NCBI GenBank assembly: GCA_017504485.1
Contig: JAFVRC010000040.1
Span: 1 to 64,000 of the forward strand
Source: Alistipes sp.
GTDB lineage: Bacteria > Bacteroidota > Bacteroidia > Bacteroidales > Rikenellaceae
Length of the DNA stretch: 64,000 nucleotides
Direction: 5' to 3'
Both the position numbers and the translations under genes were made by a program. Under the pieces are notes generated by a model. That model was given only the letters and a program-made list of their open reading frames with translations, had not been told where the DNA came from and did no database searches. Positions 43,472 to 52,444 of the stretch are shown here, piece by piece. How positions within the stretch are numbered: position 1 is the stretch's first letter; each line of letters begins with the position of its first letter.

Positions 43472-44881
43472 ATGAAAGCTTTTAACGACGAAAACTTCTT
43501 GTTGCAGACCGAGACGGCCCAAAGGCTCTATCACGACCACGCAGCAAAAATGCCTATTATCGACTACCACTGCCACCTCATCCCCGAGTATGTAGCGAAT
43601 GACCATGTGTTCGAGAACCTCTCGAAGATTTGGCTCGAGGGCGACCACTACAAGTGGCGTGCGATGCGTACCAACGGTATCGACGAGCGTTACTGCACGG
43701 GCAAGGATACGACCGATTGGGAGAAGTTCGAGAAGTGGGCCGAGACGGTGCCTTACACCATGCGCAACCCTCTCTATCACTGGACTCACCTCGAGCTTAA
43801 AACCGCTTTCGGTGTCGATAAGTTGCTGAATCCTTCGACGGCTCGCGAGATTTACGACCACTGCTCGGCAATGTTGCAGACTCCCGAGCGCTCGGCACGC
43901 GGCCTTATGCTGCACTATAACGTCGAAACCGTCTGCACGACCGACGACCCTATCGACTCGTTGGAGCACCACATCAAGTGCGCCAAGGACAACTTCGGCG
44001 TGAAGGTGTTGCCGACATGGCGCCCTGACAAGGCTATGGCGGTGGATAATCCTGCCGCTTTCCGCACCTATATCGACCGCTTGGCCGAGGTTAGCGGCGT
44101 GGATATTCGCTGCTTCGACGATGTGTTGGCAGCATTGCAGGTGCGCCACGACTTCTTCGAGAGCGTTGGCTGCCGCCTCTCCGACCACGGCATCGAGGAG
44201 TTCTATGCCGAGGATTATACGCACGGCGAGATTGAGGCCCTCTTCCAGAAGGTATATGGCGGCACGGCCCTTACGAAGGAGGAGATTAAGAAGTACAAGA
44301 CCGCGATGATGGTAGAGTTTGCGATTATGGACCACAAGAGCGGCTGGACACAGCAGTTCCACTATGGCGCAATCCGCGACAACAACAGCCGTATGTTCGC
44401 GCAACTCGGCCCTGACACGGGCTTCGACTCGATAGGCGACTTCACGGTGGCCAAGAATATGTCGAAGTTCTTCGATATGCTCGACCGCGAAGACAAGCTC
44501 ACCAAGACTATCATCTACAACCTCAATCCTCGCGACAACGAGCTTATCGCCACGATGCTCGGCAACTTCCAGGATGGTCGCTACGGCGCAGGCAAGATTC
44601 AGTTCGGCTCGGGCTGGTGGTTCCTCGATCAGAAGGATGGTATGGAGAAGCAGATGAACGCCCTCTCGGTGCTCGGTCTGCTGAGCCGCTTCGTGGGTAT
44701 GCTTACCGACTCGCGCTCGTTCCTCTCTTATCCGCGCCACGAGTACTTCCGCAGAACGCTCTGCAACCTTATCGGCAACGATGTGGAGAACGGGCTGTTG
44801 CCGGCCAGTGAGATAGAGTTCCTCGGGCAGATGGTCGAGGATATCAGCTACAACAACGCTAAACGATACTTCAACTTTTAG
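43472..44881 (+). CDS. uxaC: Glucuronate (uronate) isomerase
   Basis: 469 residues, amidohydrolase-type barrel. It isomerises glucuronate to fructuronate and galacturonate to tagaturonate. It starts KAFNDENFLLQTETAQRLYH, then the metal motif IIDYHCHLIPEYVANDHVFE (His-x-His), VCTTDDPIDSLEHH, and LPTWRPDKAM. It is the entry enzyme of the pathway and completes the set uxaC-SDR-uxuA-kdgK-eda. Confidence 0.96.
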   Translation: MKAFNDENFLLQTETAQRLYHDHAAKMPIIDYHCHLIPEYVANDHVFENLSKIWLEGDHYKWRAMRTNGIDERYCTGKDTTDWEKFEKWAETVPYTMRNPLYHWTHLELKTAFGVDKLLNPSTAREIYDHCSAMLQTPERSARGLMLHYNVETVCTTDDPIDSLEHHIKCAKDNFGVKVLPTWRPDKAMAVDNPAAFRTYIDRLAEVSGVDIRCFDDVLAALQVRHDFFESVGCRLSDHGIEEFYAEDYTHGEIEALFQKVYGGTALTKEEIKKYKTAMMVEFAIMDHKSGWTQQFHYGAIRDNNSRMFAQLGPDTGFDSIGDFTVAKNMSKFFDMLDREDKLTKTIIYNLNPRDNELIATMLGNFQDGRYGAGKIQFGSGWWFLDQKDGMEKQMNALSVLGLLSRFVGMLTDSRSFLSYPRHEYFRRTLCNLIGNDVENGLLPASEIEFLGQMVEDISYNNAKRYFNF

Positions 44882-44887
44882 GCAACG

Positions 44888-45547
44888 ATGACTCGACCAT
44901 GCCTCGCCGTCTTCGACCTCGACGGCACACTCCTCGACACGATTGGCGACCTTGCCGCCTCGTGCAACGAGATGCTCGCGCAACGCAACCTGCCGCAACA
45001 CTCGCTTGACGAGTACCGCAAGATGGTTGGCAACGGCATTATGCGCCTCGTCGAGCGTGCCCTGCCCGAGGAGTTGCGCACCGCAGAGTATGTCGCCGAG
45101 GCACGCCGCGACTTCGTGGCCTACTATATCGACCATATAGACCTGCACACTCACCCCTATGAGGGTATTGTGCAGGTCATCAAGGAGTTGCAACGGCGCG
45201 GCTGGCGTCTCGCCGTTGCCTCCAATAAGTTCGACGAAGGAACCAAGAAACTTATCGGCAAGTTCTTTGCGCCGCACACCTTCGAGGTTGTCTATGGCAA
45301 TCGCGAAGGGGTACCTCTAAAGCCGGATGCCACGCTGCTACGCACGATTGCCGAGGAGTGCCATACGCCCATCGAGCAATGCTGGATGGTTGGCGACTCG
45401 GGCATAGATATCATCACGGCCCGCAATGCCGGCGCACGCTCGATAGGTGTAACGTGGGGCTTCCGTAGCCGCGAGGAGCTCGAAGCGGAGGGTGCCGACC
45501 ATATCGCCACGCGCCCATCGGATATCCTCACGCTGCTCGAGGCATAG
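44888..45547 (+). CDS. HAD hydrolase, phosphoglycolate phosphatase-like
   Basis: 219 residues. The four HAD motifs are VFDLDGTLLDT (7-17), VASNKFDEG, KPDATLL and MVGDSGIDIITARNAGARSI, with the cap-domain Asp-rich helices between. It is a cytoplasmic phosphatase of the Gph type acting on a small phosphate ester; the substrate is not deducible. 6 bases after uxaC, so it is the last gene of the operon. Confidence 0.85.
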   Translation: MTRPCLAVFDLDGTLLDTIGDLAASCNEMLAQRNLPQHSLDEYRKMVGNGIMRLVERALPEELRTAEYVAEARRDFVAYYIDHIDLHTHPYEGIVQVIKELQRRGWRLAVASNKFDEGTKKLIGKFFAPHTFEVVYGNREGVPLKPDATLLRTIAEECHTPIEQCWMVGDSGIDIITARNAGARSIGVTWGFRSREELEAEGADHIATRPSDILTLLEA

Positions 45548-45584
45548 AAAAGCGAAAAAAGTGTAATATTTTTTGCGCTTTTCC
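45547..45584 (+). terminator. Probable operon terminator, overlapping the tRNA-Ala promoter
   Basis: gaaaagcgaaaaaa pairs with ttttttgcgcttttc (one bulged c). The 3' arm also supplies a TTG for the -33 region of the next promoter. Confidence 0.5.
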
Positions 45585-45594
45585 AAATTATCCT

Positions 45595-45602
45595 TATCTT
45601 TG
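45595..45602 (+). promoter_or_regulatory. -7 box for tRNA-Ala
   Basis: TATCTTTG, 12 bases before the tRNA. Confidence 0.75.
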
Positions 45603-45613
45603 CCCTCACGATC

Positions 45614-45687
<74 letters not shown>

Positions 45688-45697
45688 CAACAAAAAG

Positions 45698-45722
45698 AAA
45701 GAGGGTTTTGCCCTCTTTTTTG
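45698..45722 (+). terminator. Terminator after tRNA-Ala
   Basis: aaagaggg/ccctcttt stem with ttttg loop, then a T run. The following 155 bases to 45877 hold only a cctccttt/aaaggagg hairpin (45759-45777); no gene is seen. Confidence 0.85.
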
Positions 45723-45877
45723 TTGGAATACGACGGTTCGGCGAGTGACCTCTTTTCTCCTCCTTTCCCAAAGGAGGATGGGTATTGTTTTCGATACCTA
45801 TGGCAGTGAGTGGGCGGGCAGAGAACTAAAAACTCCCACTCCATTAACGCCTATCAACCACCTGTACAAAAGATTAA

Positions 45878-48052
45878 CTACTTGACAAACAATATCTCGC
45901 GATACTTCGGCAGTGTCCAAATCTGGTCATCGACAACCTCCTCGAGCTTATCCACCTCATTGCGAATGCGGTCGAAATAAACGGCCACGGTGTCGTGATA
46001 GGCTATGGCCTTCTCGCGCATAGAGTCGATACGATTGGCACGCTTGCGGCACTCGACCATCTCGTGTGTGAGGGTTTGAATGGTTGCTGTGCGTTCCTGA
46101 ATCATCTTGATAAGGTCGGTATCGGTATGCGACTTGAGGCCTATCTGGTGCATCTTCCACACCTTGTCGAGCAGCACCGATTCATACTTCGAGGCGATAG
46201 GCACGATATGGTTCATCGCAATGTCGCCCAACACGCGGGCCTCAATCTGCACCTTCTTGACGTATGTCTCCCACTTAATCTCGGCACGCGCCTCGAGTTC
46301 CTTGCGGCTATATACACCCTGCGACTCGAACATCTCGACCGTCGCAGCATCGAGGTAGCGGTCGATATTCAGAGGGGTGCCCGATACGCAGTCGAGGCCT
46401 CGGCGTGCAGCCTCCTCGCGCCACTCTTCGGAGTAGCCATTGCCATCGAAGCGCACGGCGCGGCAGGAGCCTATCAACTCGCGCAGAGTCTCGTATATCG
46501 CCTTATCCCTCTTCTCGCCACGCTCGATACGCGCATCCACTGCACGGCGAAAGCTGACAAGTTGCTCGGCCACCGCCGTATTGAGTACAATCATCGCATC
46601 GGCACAGTTGTCCGATGAGCCCACGGCGCGGAACTCAAAGCGGTTACCCGTGAAGGCAAAGGGCGAGGTGCGATTGCGGTCGGTATTGTCCAATAGGAGC
46701 GACGGAATCTGCGTAAGGCCACCCATACGAAAGACATTCTTCGAGTCGAAACGTATATCCTCATCGTCGAGCGATTGCTCAATCTTATCCAGCACCTCCG
46801 ACACCTGCGTACCGAGGAAGGTCGAGATGATGGTCGGCGGAGCCTCACCTGCACCCAAGCGGTGCTCATTCGACGCACTCATCACCGAGGCCTTCAACAG
46901 ACCATTGTGTCGATGCACGGCGGCGATAACATTTACGAGAAAAGTTATGAATTGCAGATTCTCGAAGGCCGTATATCCCGGGCTCAAGAGATTTACCCCC
47001 GTATTGGTCCCGAGCGACCAGTTGTTGTGCTTGCCCGAGCCATTGATGCCCTTGAAAGGCTTCTCGTGCAACAATACACGGAAGTGATGGCGCGTAGCCA
47101 CCTTGCCCATGATGGTCATCAGCAGCTGGTTGTGGTCGTTGGCGAGGTTGGCCTCCTCGTATATCGGTGCCAACTCGTATTGGTTGGGTGCCACCTCGTT
47201 GTGGCGTGTCTTGAGAGGTATGCCGAGTTTCAGACACTCGTACTCGAGATCCTTCATAAACTCCAACACGCGCTGCGGAATGGCACCAAAGTAGTGGTCG
47301 TCGAGTTGCTGGTTCTTCGCCGCTTCGTGCCCCATCAGTGTACGTCCCGTCTGCACAAGGTCGAGGCGTGCCGACCACAGCGAGTCATCGACCAAGAAGT
47401 ACTCCTGCTCCCAGCCGAGGAACACCGTCACGCGCGACACATTGCGGTCGAAGTAGCGGCATACCTCGACAGCTGCATCGCTCACGGCCGTAATAGAGCG
47501 CAACAGCGGCGTCTTGTAGTCGAGGGCCTCGCCCGTGTACGATATGAACACGGTAGGTATGCAGAGTGTCGTATCGACGATAAAGGCGGGCGATGTAGGA
47601 TCCCACGCCGAGTAGCCACGCGCCTCGAAGGTATTACGGATACCGCCACTCGGAAACGACGAAGCATCGGGCTCCTGCTGTACAAGCACCTTGCCCGAGA
47701 ACTCCTCCAACATGCCACCCTCATGGTCGGGCTCCGAGAAGGAGTCGTGCTTCTCGGCCGTACCACCTGTCAGTGGTTGAAACCAGTGGCAATAGTGGTC
47801 GGCACCATGCTCCAATGCCCATTGGCGCATACCTGCGGCGATAGCATCGGCCGTTTCGCGCGTGAGCGGGGTCTTGTTCTCGATGGTATCGAGCAGAGCC
47901 TCGTAAGTCTGCTTGTTGAGATATTTGCGCATCTGGCGACGGCCAAAGACACGCTCACCAAAGTAGTCCGACGGATTGGCACTCGGAGCTTTCACCTCAA
48001 CGGGGGCGTGCGACAGCGCCTTTTCGAGCATTCTGAATCGTAGTAACGACAT
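45878..48052 (-). CDS. glnN: Type III glutamine synthetase (GSIII)
   Basis: 724 residues, the large GSIII form found in Bacteroidota. It makes glutamine from glutamate, ammonia and ATP in a dodecamer. Features: DYFGERVFGRRQMRKYL, ADHYCHWFQPLTGGTAEKHDSF, FPSGGIRNTFEARGYSAWDPTSP, WEQEYFLVD, ARHNEVAPNQYELAPIYE-like KTRHNEVAPNQYELAPIYEE, KGINGSGKHNNWSL and NRTSPFAFTGNRFEFRAVGS. All are catalytic or metal/ATP motifs. Transcribed from a TATCTTTG box at 48087-48094. Divergent from a secreted DUF6259 gene. Confidence 0.97.
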   Translation of the reverse strand: MSLLRFRMLEKALSHAPVEVKAPSANPSDYFGERVFGRRQMRKYLNKQTYEALLDTIENKTPLTRETADAIAAGMRQWALEHGADHYCHWFQPLTGGTAEKHDSFSEPDHEGGMLEEFSGKVLVQQEPDASSFPSGGIRNTFEARGYSAWDPTSPAFIVDTTLCIPTVFISYTGEALDYKTPLLRSITAVSDAAVEVCRYFDRNVSRVTVFLGWEQEYFLVDDSLWSARLDLVQTGRTLMGHEAAKNQQLDDHYFGAIPQRVLEFMKDLEYECLKLGIPLKTRHNEVAPNQYELAPIYEEANLANDHNQLLMTIMGKVATRHHFRVLLHEKPFKGINGSGKHNNWSLGTNTGVNLLSPGYTAFENLQFITFLVNVIAAVHRHNGLLKASVMSASNEHRLGAGEAPPTIISTFLGTQVSEVLDKIEQSLDDEDIRFDSKNVFRMGGLTQIPSLLLDNTDRNRTSPFAFTGNRFEFRAVGSSDNCADAMIVLNTAVAEQLVSFRRAVDARIERGEKRDKAIYETLRELIGSCRAVRFDGNGYSEEWREEAARRGLDCVSGTPLNIDRYLDAATVEMFESQGVYSRKELEARAEIKWETYVKKVQIEARVLGDIAMNHIVPIASKYESVLLDKVWKMHQIGLKSHTDTDLIKMIQERTATIQTLTHEMVECRKRANRIDSMREKAIAYHDTVAVYFDRIRNEVDKLEEVVDDQIWTLPKYREILFVK

Positions 48053-48086
48053 AATTCGATTGTTGCTTTGATTGCTTTACTCTCGC

Positions 48087-48094
48087 AAAGATAT
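48087..48094 (-). promoter_or_regulatory. -7 box for glnN
   Basis: TATCTTTG on the minus strand, 35 bases before the start. Confidence 0.75.
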
Positions 48095-48147
48095 GCGTTT
48101 TTGCCAAAACAACACAATAATTCCGCGAAAAACTTTTGCGATTTATT

Positions 48148-48277
48148 GTTTTTCGATATGCAACCAACGGCGCAGCGCAGCAACACGATTATTGCTTTAT
48201 CGTTTTTCGATATTTACAACAAACAGTACAGCCTTACAATAACAATTTTGCTATTTCGAAAAGATTTAGTAAGTTTG
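48148..48277 (+). promoter_or_regulatory. Control region of the DUF6259-type gene
   Basis: gtttttcgatat is repeated at 48148-48159 and 48202-48213, 54 bases apart. A TAAGTTTG box lies at 48270-48277, 34 bases before the start codon. Confidence 0.45.
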
Positions 48278-48310
48278 CGAAACGAACAACCAAACAAACT
48301 ATAATCCTAT

Positions 48311-50425
48311 ATGAGAACTATCCGTACACTAATCGCTCTACTTGCATGCCTTGCCATCTGCATTGCGGCCGAGGCAAAGAGCCACACTCTCAAAAACGAC
48401 AAAGTGCAGGTCACTATCGACAAGCATGGCTCGCTCGTCGAACTGCGCAACCTCTTGACAGGCCACAACTACGCCTCGGGCGGCTACCTCTGGCGCATGT
48501 ATTACGACACACACGACGAGCAGGAGATTGAGGTCATCGGCGGCGAACAGTCACCCGTCATATCGAGCAACGACGACATCATTATCATCGCCTACGACAA
48601 ACTCCGCGTGCGCGGCATCAAGACCGCCATCAGCCTAACACTGCGCGTGACGCTCGACGGCGAAAATGTACGTTTCGCCTCGACCGTGAAGAATGACGTG
48701 GAGCACAGCGTGGTACGCGAGTTGCAATATCCGCTGGTGCGCAACGTAAATCTCCCGGCCGACCACCAACTGATTACGTCGCAGAACAGCGGTCGTCTCT
48801 ACAGCGATCCAAGGAAAATCATTATGGAGAAGTCGAACAAGATTCCGTATCGCACACCGGCACAAATTTTCCGCCAGTACGACTGTCTCTACGGAGCCTC
48901 GGCCTCGATGAACTGCTACATCTTGGCAGGCGAGAAGCAGGGTCTCTATGTGGGCAGCCACGACGCAACAATTCAGGATACATGGCACGGCCTGCGACTC
49001 TATGCCGACAAGGATAAGAAGTTCACCGAGCTCGAGTTCGGTCTATTCAAGTACCCACAGTGCTTCGTGGGCGAGAAGTGGTCGAACAACAGTAACATTC
49101 TCTCGCCTTATGTCGGCTCGTGGCACAAGGCTGCCGACAAATACGGCAAGTGGGTACGCGCCTCGTGGTGGGATCATCACGACGCTCCGCAGTGGATTCG
49201 CGAGATGAAGTCGTGGCAGCGCGTAATCTTCAAGCACCAATACGGCAACTACCTCTTCAAGTACTCGGACCTCTACGGCCGTATGCAGAAGGCGGGCGAG
49301 AGCGTCGATGCGGATGCCGTCTTTGCCTTCGGTTGGTGGAAAGAGGGCATGGACAGAGGCAACCCCGCCTACACCCCTGATGACACGCAGGGTGGCGACG
49401 AGGGGTGGCGCAAGGCTATCGAGAAGTTCAAAAAGAGCGGGCAGAAGCTGATTATGTACTACAACGGGCAGCTCATCGACACCGAGAGCGAGTTCTACAA
49501 GAGTGGCGATGGTAAGCGTATAAGTTACAAGAGCCCGTCGAACACGGAGGTCGCCGACCAATACCGCTTCTCGGGCAAGGGAACGTGGCTGGCCGAGTAT
49601 CAAGCCGTAACCTTCGTTATGGCCGACACTCGTCATCAGGTATGGCGCGACAAGCTGGTGGAGATGGCCGACCGCGCACACCGCAACGGTGCAAATGCCG
49701 TATTCTACGACCAGCTCGGCATTGGCTTCCAGCAGAAACGTCCGTGGGACACCTCGCGAGAGTTCTCTGTGCCCAATAACCGCCTTATCTACGACAAGGG
49801 CCAGACATTGAAATATCTGCGCACATACCTCGAAAATAAGTACGAGTCCGACTTCGGCTTCGGAACGGAGCAGTTGAACGACTACACCTCGCAGTGGGTT
49901 GATTTCGTGCATATCACGGGTATCAAACACGGCAAGGAGAACTTCTCAGAACTCTTCCGCTACACCTTCCCGGAGGTTATCTTCACGGATAGAAACATAC
50001 GCGACGACACCAACATCGAGCCTCGCGTGAATATGACTCTGCTCAAGGGCCTGCTCAACGACATCGAGATTTACCGCTGCCGCAGCCTTATCGACGAGAC
50101 ACCTCACTATCAGGCATATTTGGCAAAGGTTAATGCCATTCGCAACCGCTACAACGACTGTCTGATGCTCGGCACTTTCCGCGACATCTTCGGCTTCGAT
50201 AGTTCGAACAAGCAGGTGCAGGCCAAGGCTTTCGTCGGCAAGCGCCGTATGGCCATCGTAGCGACAAACGAGTTCAGCAAGGAGCTGCTCACCTCGACAA
50301 TAAAGGTGCCGGGCTACCGCTACGTCGAGAGCTCAACACTCGGCAATGCGAAGGTCGCCGAGAACGGCACATACGTCACCCTCGGTCAGCACGATTTGGC
50401 AGTGCTCGTCTTCGAAAAGGAGTAA
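48311..50425 (+). CDS. Secreted DUF6259-type probable glycoside hydrolase
   Basis: 704 residues with signal peptide MRTIRTLIALLACLAICIAA. The order is an N-terminal beta-sandwich (residues about 25-240), a central alpha/beta barrel (about 270-560) with VFAFGWWKEGMDRGNP, GQKLIMYYNGQLID, GANAVFYDQLGIG and FTDRNIRDDTNI, then a small C-terminal beta domain ending HDLAVLVFEKE. The layout resembles GH36/GH31-type clans, and candidate acids are Asp in FYDQLG and Asp/Glu in later strands. Relatives carry the DUF6259 label and are not characterised to my knowledge. Monocistronic, with its own promoter and terminator; no Sus genes nearby. Confidence 0.75.
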   Translation: MRTIRTLIALLACLAICIAAEAKSHTLKNDKVQVTIDKHGSLVELRNLLTGHNYASGGYLWRMYYDTHDEQEIEVIGGEQSPVISSNDDIIIIAYDKLRVRGIKTAISLTLRVTLDGENVRFASTVKNDVEHSVVRELQYPLVRNVNLPADHQLITSQNSGRLYSDPRKIIMEKSNKIPYRTPAQIFRQYDCLYGASASMNCYILAGEKQGLYVGSHDATIQDTWHGLRLYADKDKKFTELEFGLFKYPQCFVGEKWSNNSNILSPYVGSWHKAADKYGKWVRASWWDHHDAPQWIREMKSWQRVIFKHQYGNYLFKYSDLYGRMQKAGESVDADAVFAFGWWKEGMDRGNPAYTPDDTQGGDEGWRKAIEKFKKSGQKLIMYYNGQLIDTESEFYKSGDGKRISYKSPSNTEVADQYRFSGKGTWLAEYQAVTFVMADTRHQVWRDKLVEMADRAHRNGANAVFYDQLGIGFQQKRPWDTSREFSVPNNRLIYDKGQTLKYLRTYLENKYESDFGFGTEQLNDYTSQWVDFVHITGIKHGKENFSELFRYTFPEVIFTDRNIRDDTNIEPRVNMTLLKGLLNDIEIYRCRSLIDETPHYQAYLAKVNAIRNRYNDCLMLGTFRDIFGFDSSNKQVQAKAFVGKRRMAIVATNEFSKELLTSTIKVPGYRYVESSTLGNAKVAENGTYVTLGQHDLAVLVFEKE

Positions 50426-50446
50426 TTTCGTTTAACGATAACAAGC

Positions 50447-50486
50447 GTGAAGCGGCCTAAAAACAAGGGCCGCTTCACTTTTTTGG
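50447..50486 (+). terminator. Strong terminator after the DUF6259 gene
   Basis: gtgaagcggcc (50447-50457) pairs perfectly with ggccgcttcac (50468-50478), then tttttt. Confidence 0.9.
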
Positions 50487-50590
50487 CTCAATTTGGATAC
50501 AATATGAAAAATTATTGTTACCTTTACGCGATGTTTATAGGCTTTGAACTAAAAATAGTATATTTTTACCCTAAACTAAATTAAAAAACT

Positions 50591-52426
50591 ATGGCAACAA
50601 ACAATCGTGAAAAGTTATTCGCCGAATTCCCACCGGTTTCGACCGAGGCGTGGGAGGCTGCGATAACTGCCGACCTCAAAGGTGCCGACTATGAGCGCAA
50701 GTTGGTATGGCGTACCACGGAGGGCTTCAACCTTCGTCCATACTACCGCGCCGAGAACCTTGAGGGTCTTGAAACTCTGGGCGCTCAAGCCGGTGAGTTC
50801 CCTTATTTGCGCGGAGTAAGCACCGACAACGCTTGGCTTACTCACCAGACTATCAAAGTCGCTTGCCCGAAGGAGGCCAACGCTACGGCCCTCGCAATGC
50901 TCGAGGCAGGCGTTGATTCGCTCGGCTTCTGCTTCTGCGAGGCCGAGGTAGAGCCTACCGCAGAGAGCATCGATACGCTTCTAGCAGGCATTGTTCTCTC
51001 GGCAGTAGATGTAACCGTTTGCGGCAAGTACGCCGCAAAGGCCGGTGAGCTTATCCTCGCCAAGGCCGAGAAGGAGGGCGTGGCAAAGGCCGACCTCCGT
51101 CTCAACATCGCCCTCGACCCGCTCGTTAAGGGCATGACTGTCAAGGGTGCTTGCTGCGACTGCGAGGCTCTCGTGAAGCTCGTCAAGGAGACACAGGAAT
51201 ACAAGAAGGTTCGCGTAATCACCGTTTCGGGCCACTACTTCTCGGATGCCGGTTCGACTATCGTTGAGGAGTTGGCATTCTCGCTCGCCGCGGCTCACGA
51301 CTACCTCGTATGGCTCATGGAGGAGGGTTGCACGATTGACGAGGTTGCTCGCAAAGTACGCTTCTCGTTTGCCGTAACGTCGAACTACTTTATGGAGATG
51401 GCAAAGTTCCGCGCTGCACGTCTTTTGTGGGCCAACATCGTTAAGAAGTATGAGCCTGCGTGCGACTGCTCGTGCAAGCTCTACGCTCACGCCCGCACGT
51501 CGGCTTGGAACCAGACGGCCTACGATCCTTATGTAAATATGTTGCGTGGCACGACCGAGGCTATGTCGGCCGCTATCGCAGGCGTTCACTCGTTGGAGGT
51601 TCTTCCATTCGACCACTCATATGCAGAGCCTTCGGAGTTCTCGTACCGCATCGCGCGTAACGAGTCGCTCCTCTTGAAGCACGAGTCGCACTTCGACCAG
51701 GTTATCGACCCGGCCGGTGGTTCATACTATATCGAGAACCTGACCAACTGCATCGCCAACGAGGCGTGGAAGCTCTTCCTCGAGGTTGAGGAGAAGGGCG
51801 GCTACGAGGAGGCCCTCAAAGCGGGCTTCATCGTTGAGCGCGTAAAGGCTTCGGCTGCCGCAAAGGACAAGGCCGTAGCTACTCGTCGCCAGATTCTGCT
51901 CGGTGCCAACCAGTACCCTAACTTCACGGAGGTTGCCGACGTTGCCGTTTCGACCGAGGCCGTAACCCGCGCCGAGGGCGAGAACGTAATCACCCCATAT
52001 CGTGGTGCTATGGCATTCGAGTCGATGCGTCTTGGTGTTGATCGCAGCGGCAAGGAGCCAAAGGCGTTTATGCTCACCTGCGGCAGCCTCGCTTGGGCTC
52101 GCGCTCGTGCGCAGTTCTCGTGCAACTTCTTCGCTTGCGCCGGCATCCGCGTAATCGACAACAACTTCTTCAAGACTGTTGAGGAGGGTGTCGAGGCGGC
52201 ACTCGCATCGAAGGCCGAGATTGTAGTTGTTTGCGCCTCGGACGACGACTACGCAGAGGTAGCTCCAAAGGTTCAGGAGATGCTCGGCGGCAAGGCTATC
52301 CTTGTTGTTGCCGGTGCTCCTGCTTGTGCCGAGGAGTTGCAGTCGAAGGGTATTAACAACTTTATCAACGTCAAGAGTAATGTCCTCGAAACTTTGAAGG
52401 GCTACTTGGCACAGATGGGTTTCTAA
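50591..52426 (+). CDS. mutA: Methylmalonyl-CoA mutase small (beta) subunit
   Basis: 611 residues. It is the non-catalytic partner of MutB in the succinate-to-propionate route typical of Bacteroidota. The MutA pattern includes WEAAITADLKGADYERKLVW, RGVSTDNAWLTHQTI, HARTSAWNQTAYDPYVNMLR, DPAGGSYYIENLT and a degenerate B12 domain at the C-terminus. It lacks the DxHxxG cobalamin loop, as small subunits do. mutB starts 18 bases after its stop. The usual 165-base upstream spacer contains no B12 riboswitch that I can see. Confidence 0.96.
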   Translation: MATNNREKLFAEFPPVSTEAWEAAITADLKGADYERKLVWRTTEGFNLRPYYRAENLEGLETLGAQAGEFPYLRGVSTDNAWLTHQTIKVACPKEANATALAMLEAGVDSLGFCFCEAEVEPTAESIDTLLAGIVLSAVDVTVCGKYAAKAGELILAKAEKEGVAKADLRLNIALDPLVKGMTVKGACCDCEALVKLVKETQEYKKVRVITVSGHYFSDAGSTIVEELAFSLAAAHDYLVWLMEEGCTIDEVARKVRFSFAVTSNYFMEMAKFRAARLLWANIVKKYEPACDCSCKLYAHARTSAWNQTAYDPYVNMLRGTTEAMSAAIAGVHSLEVLPFDHSYAEPSEFSYRIARNESLLLKHESHFDQVIDPAGGSYYIENLTNCIANEAWKLFLEVEEKGGYEEALKAGFIVERVKASAAAKDKAVATRRQILLGANQYPNFTEVADVAVSTEAVTRAEGENVITPYRGAMAFESMRLGVDRSGKEPKAFMLTCGSLAWARARAQFSCNFFACAGIRVIDNNFFKTVEEGVEAALASKAEIVVVCASDDDYAEVAPKVQEMLGGKAILVVAGAPACAEELQSKGINNFINVKSNVLETLKGYLAQMGF

Positions 52427-52444
52427 ACGAAGGAGGAACACGAA

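Noticed and set aside
43436..45277. 613-codon minus-strand frame over uxaC and the HAD gene
   Set aside because: Long antisense frames are expected in GC-rich coding DNA; uxaC and the HAD gene are unmistakable on the plus strand.
50426..50590. Possible cobalamin riboswitch before mutA
   Set aside because: The gap is 165 bases, holds the previous gene's terminator, and shows no B12-box-like sequence.
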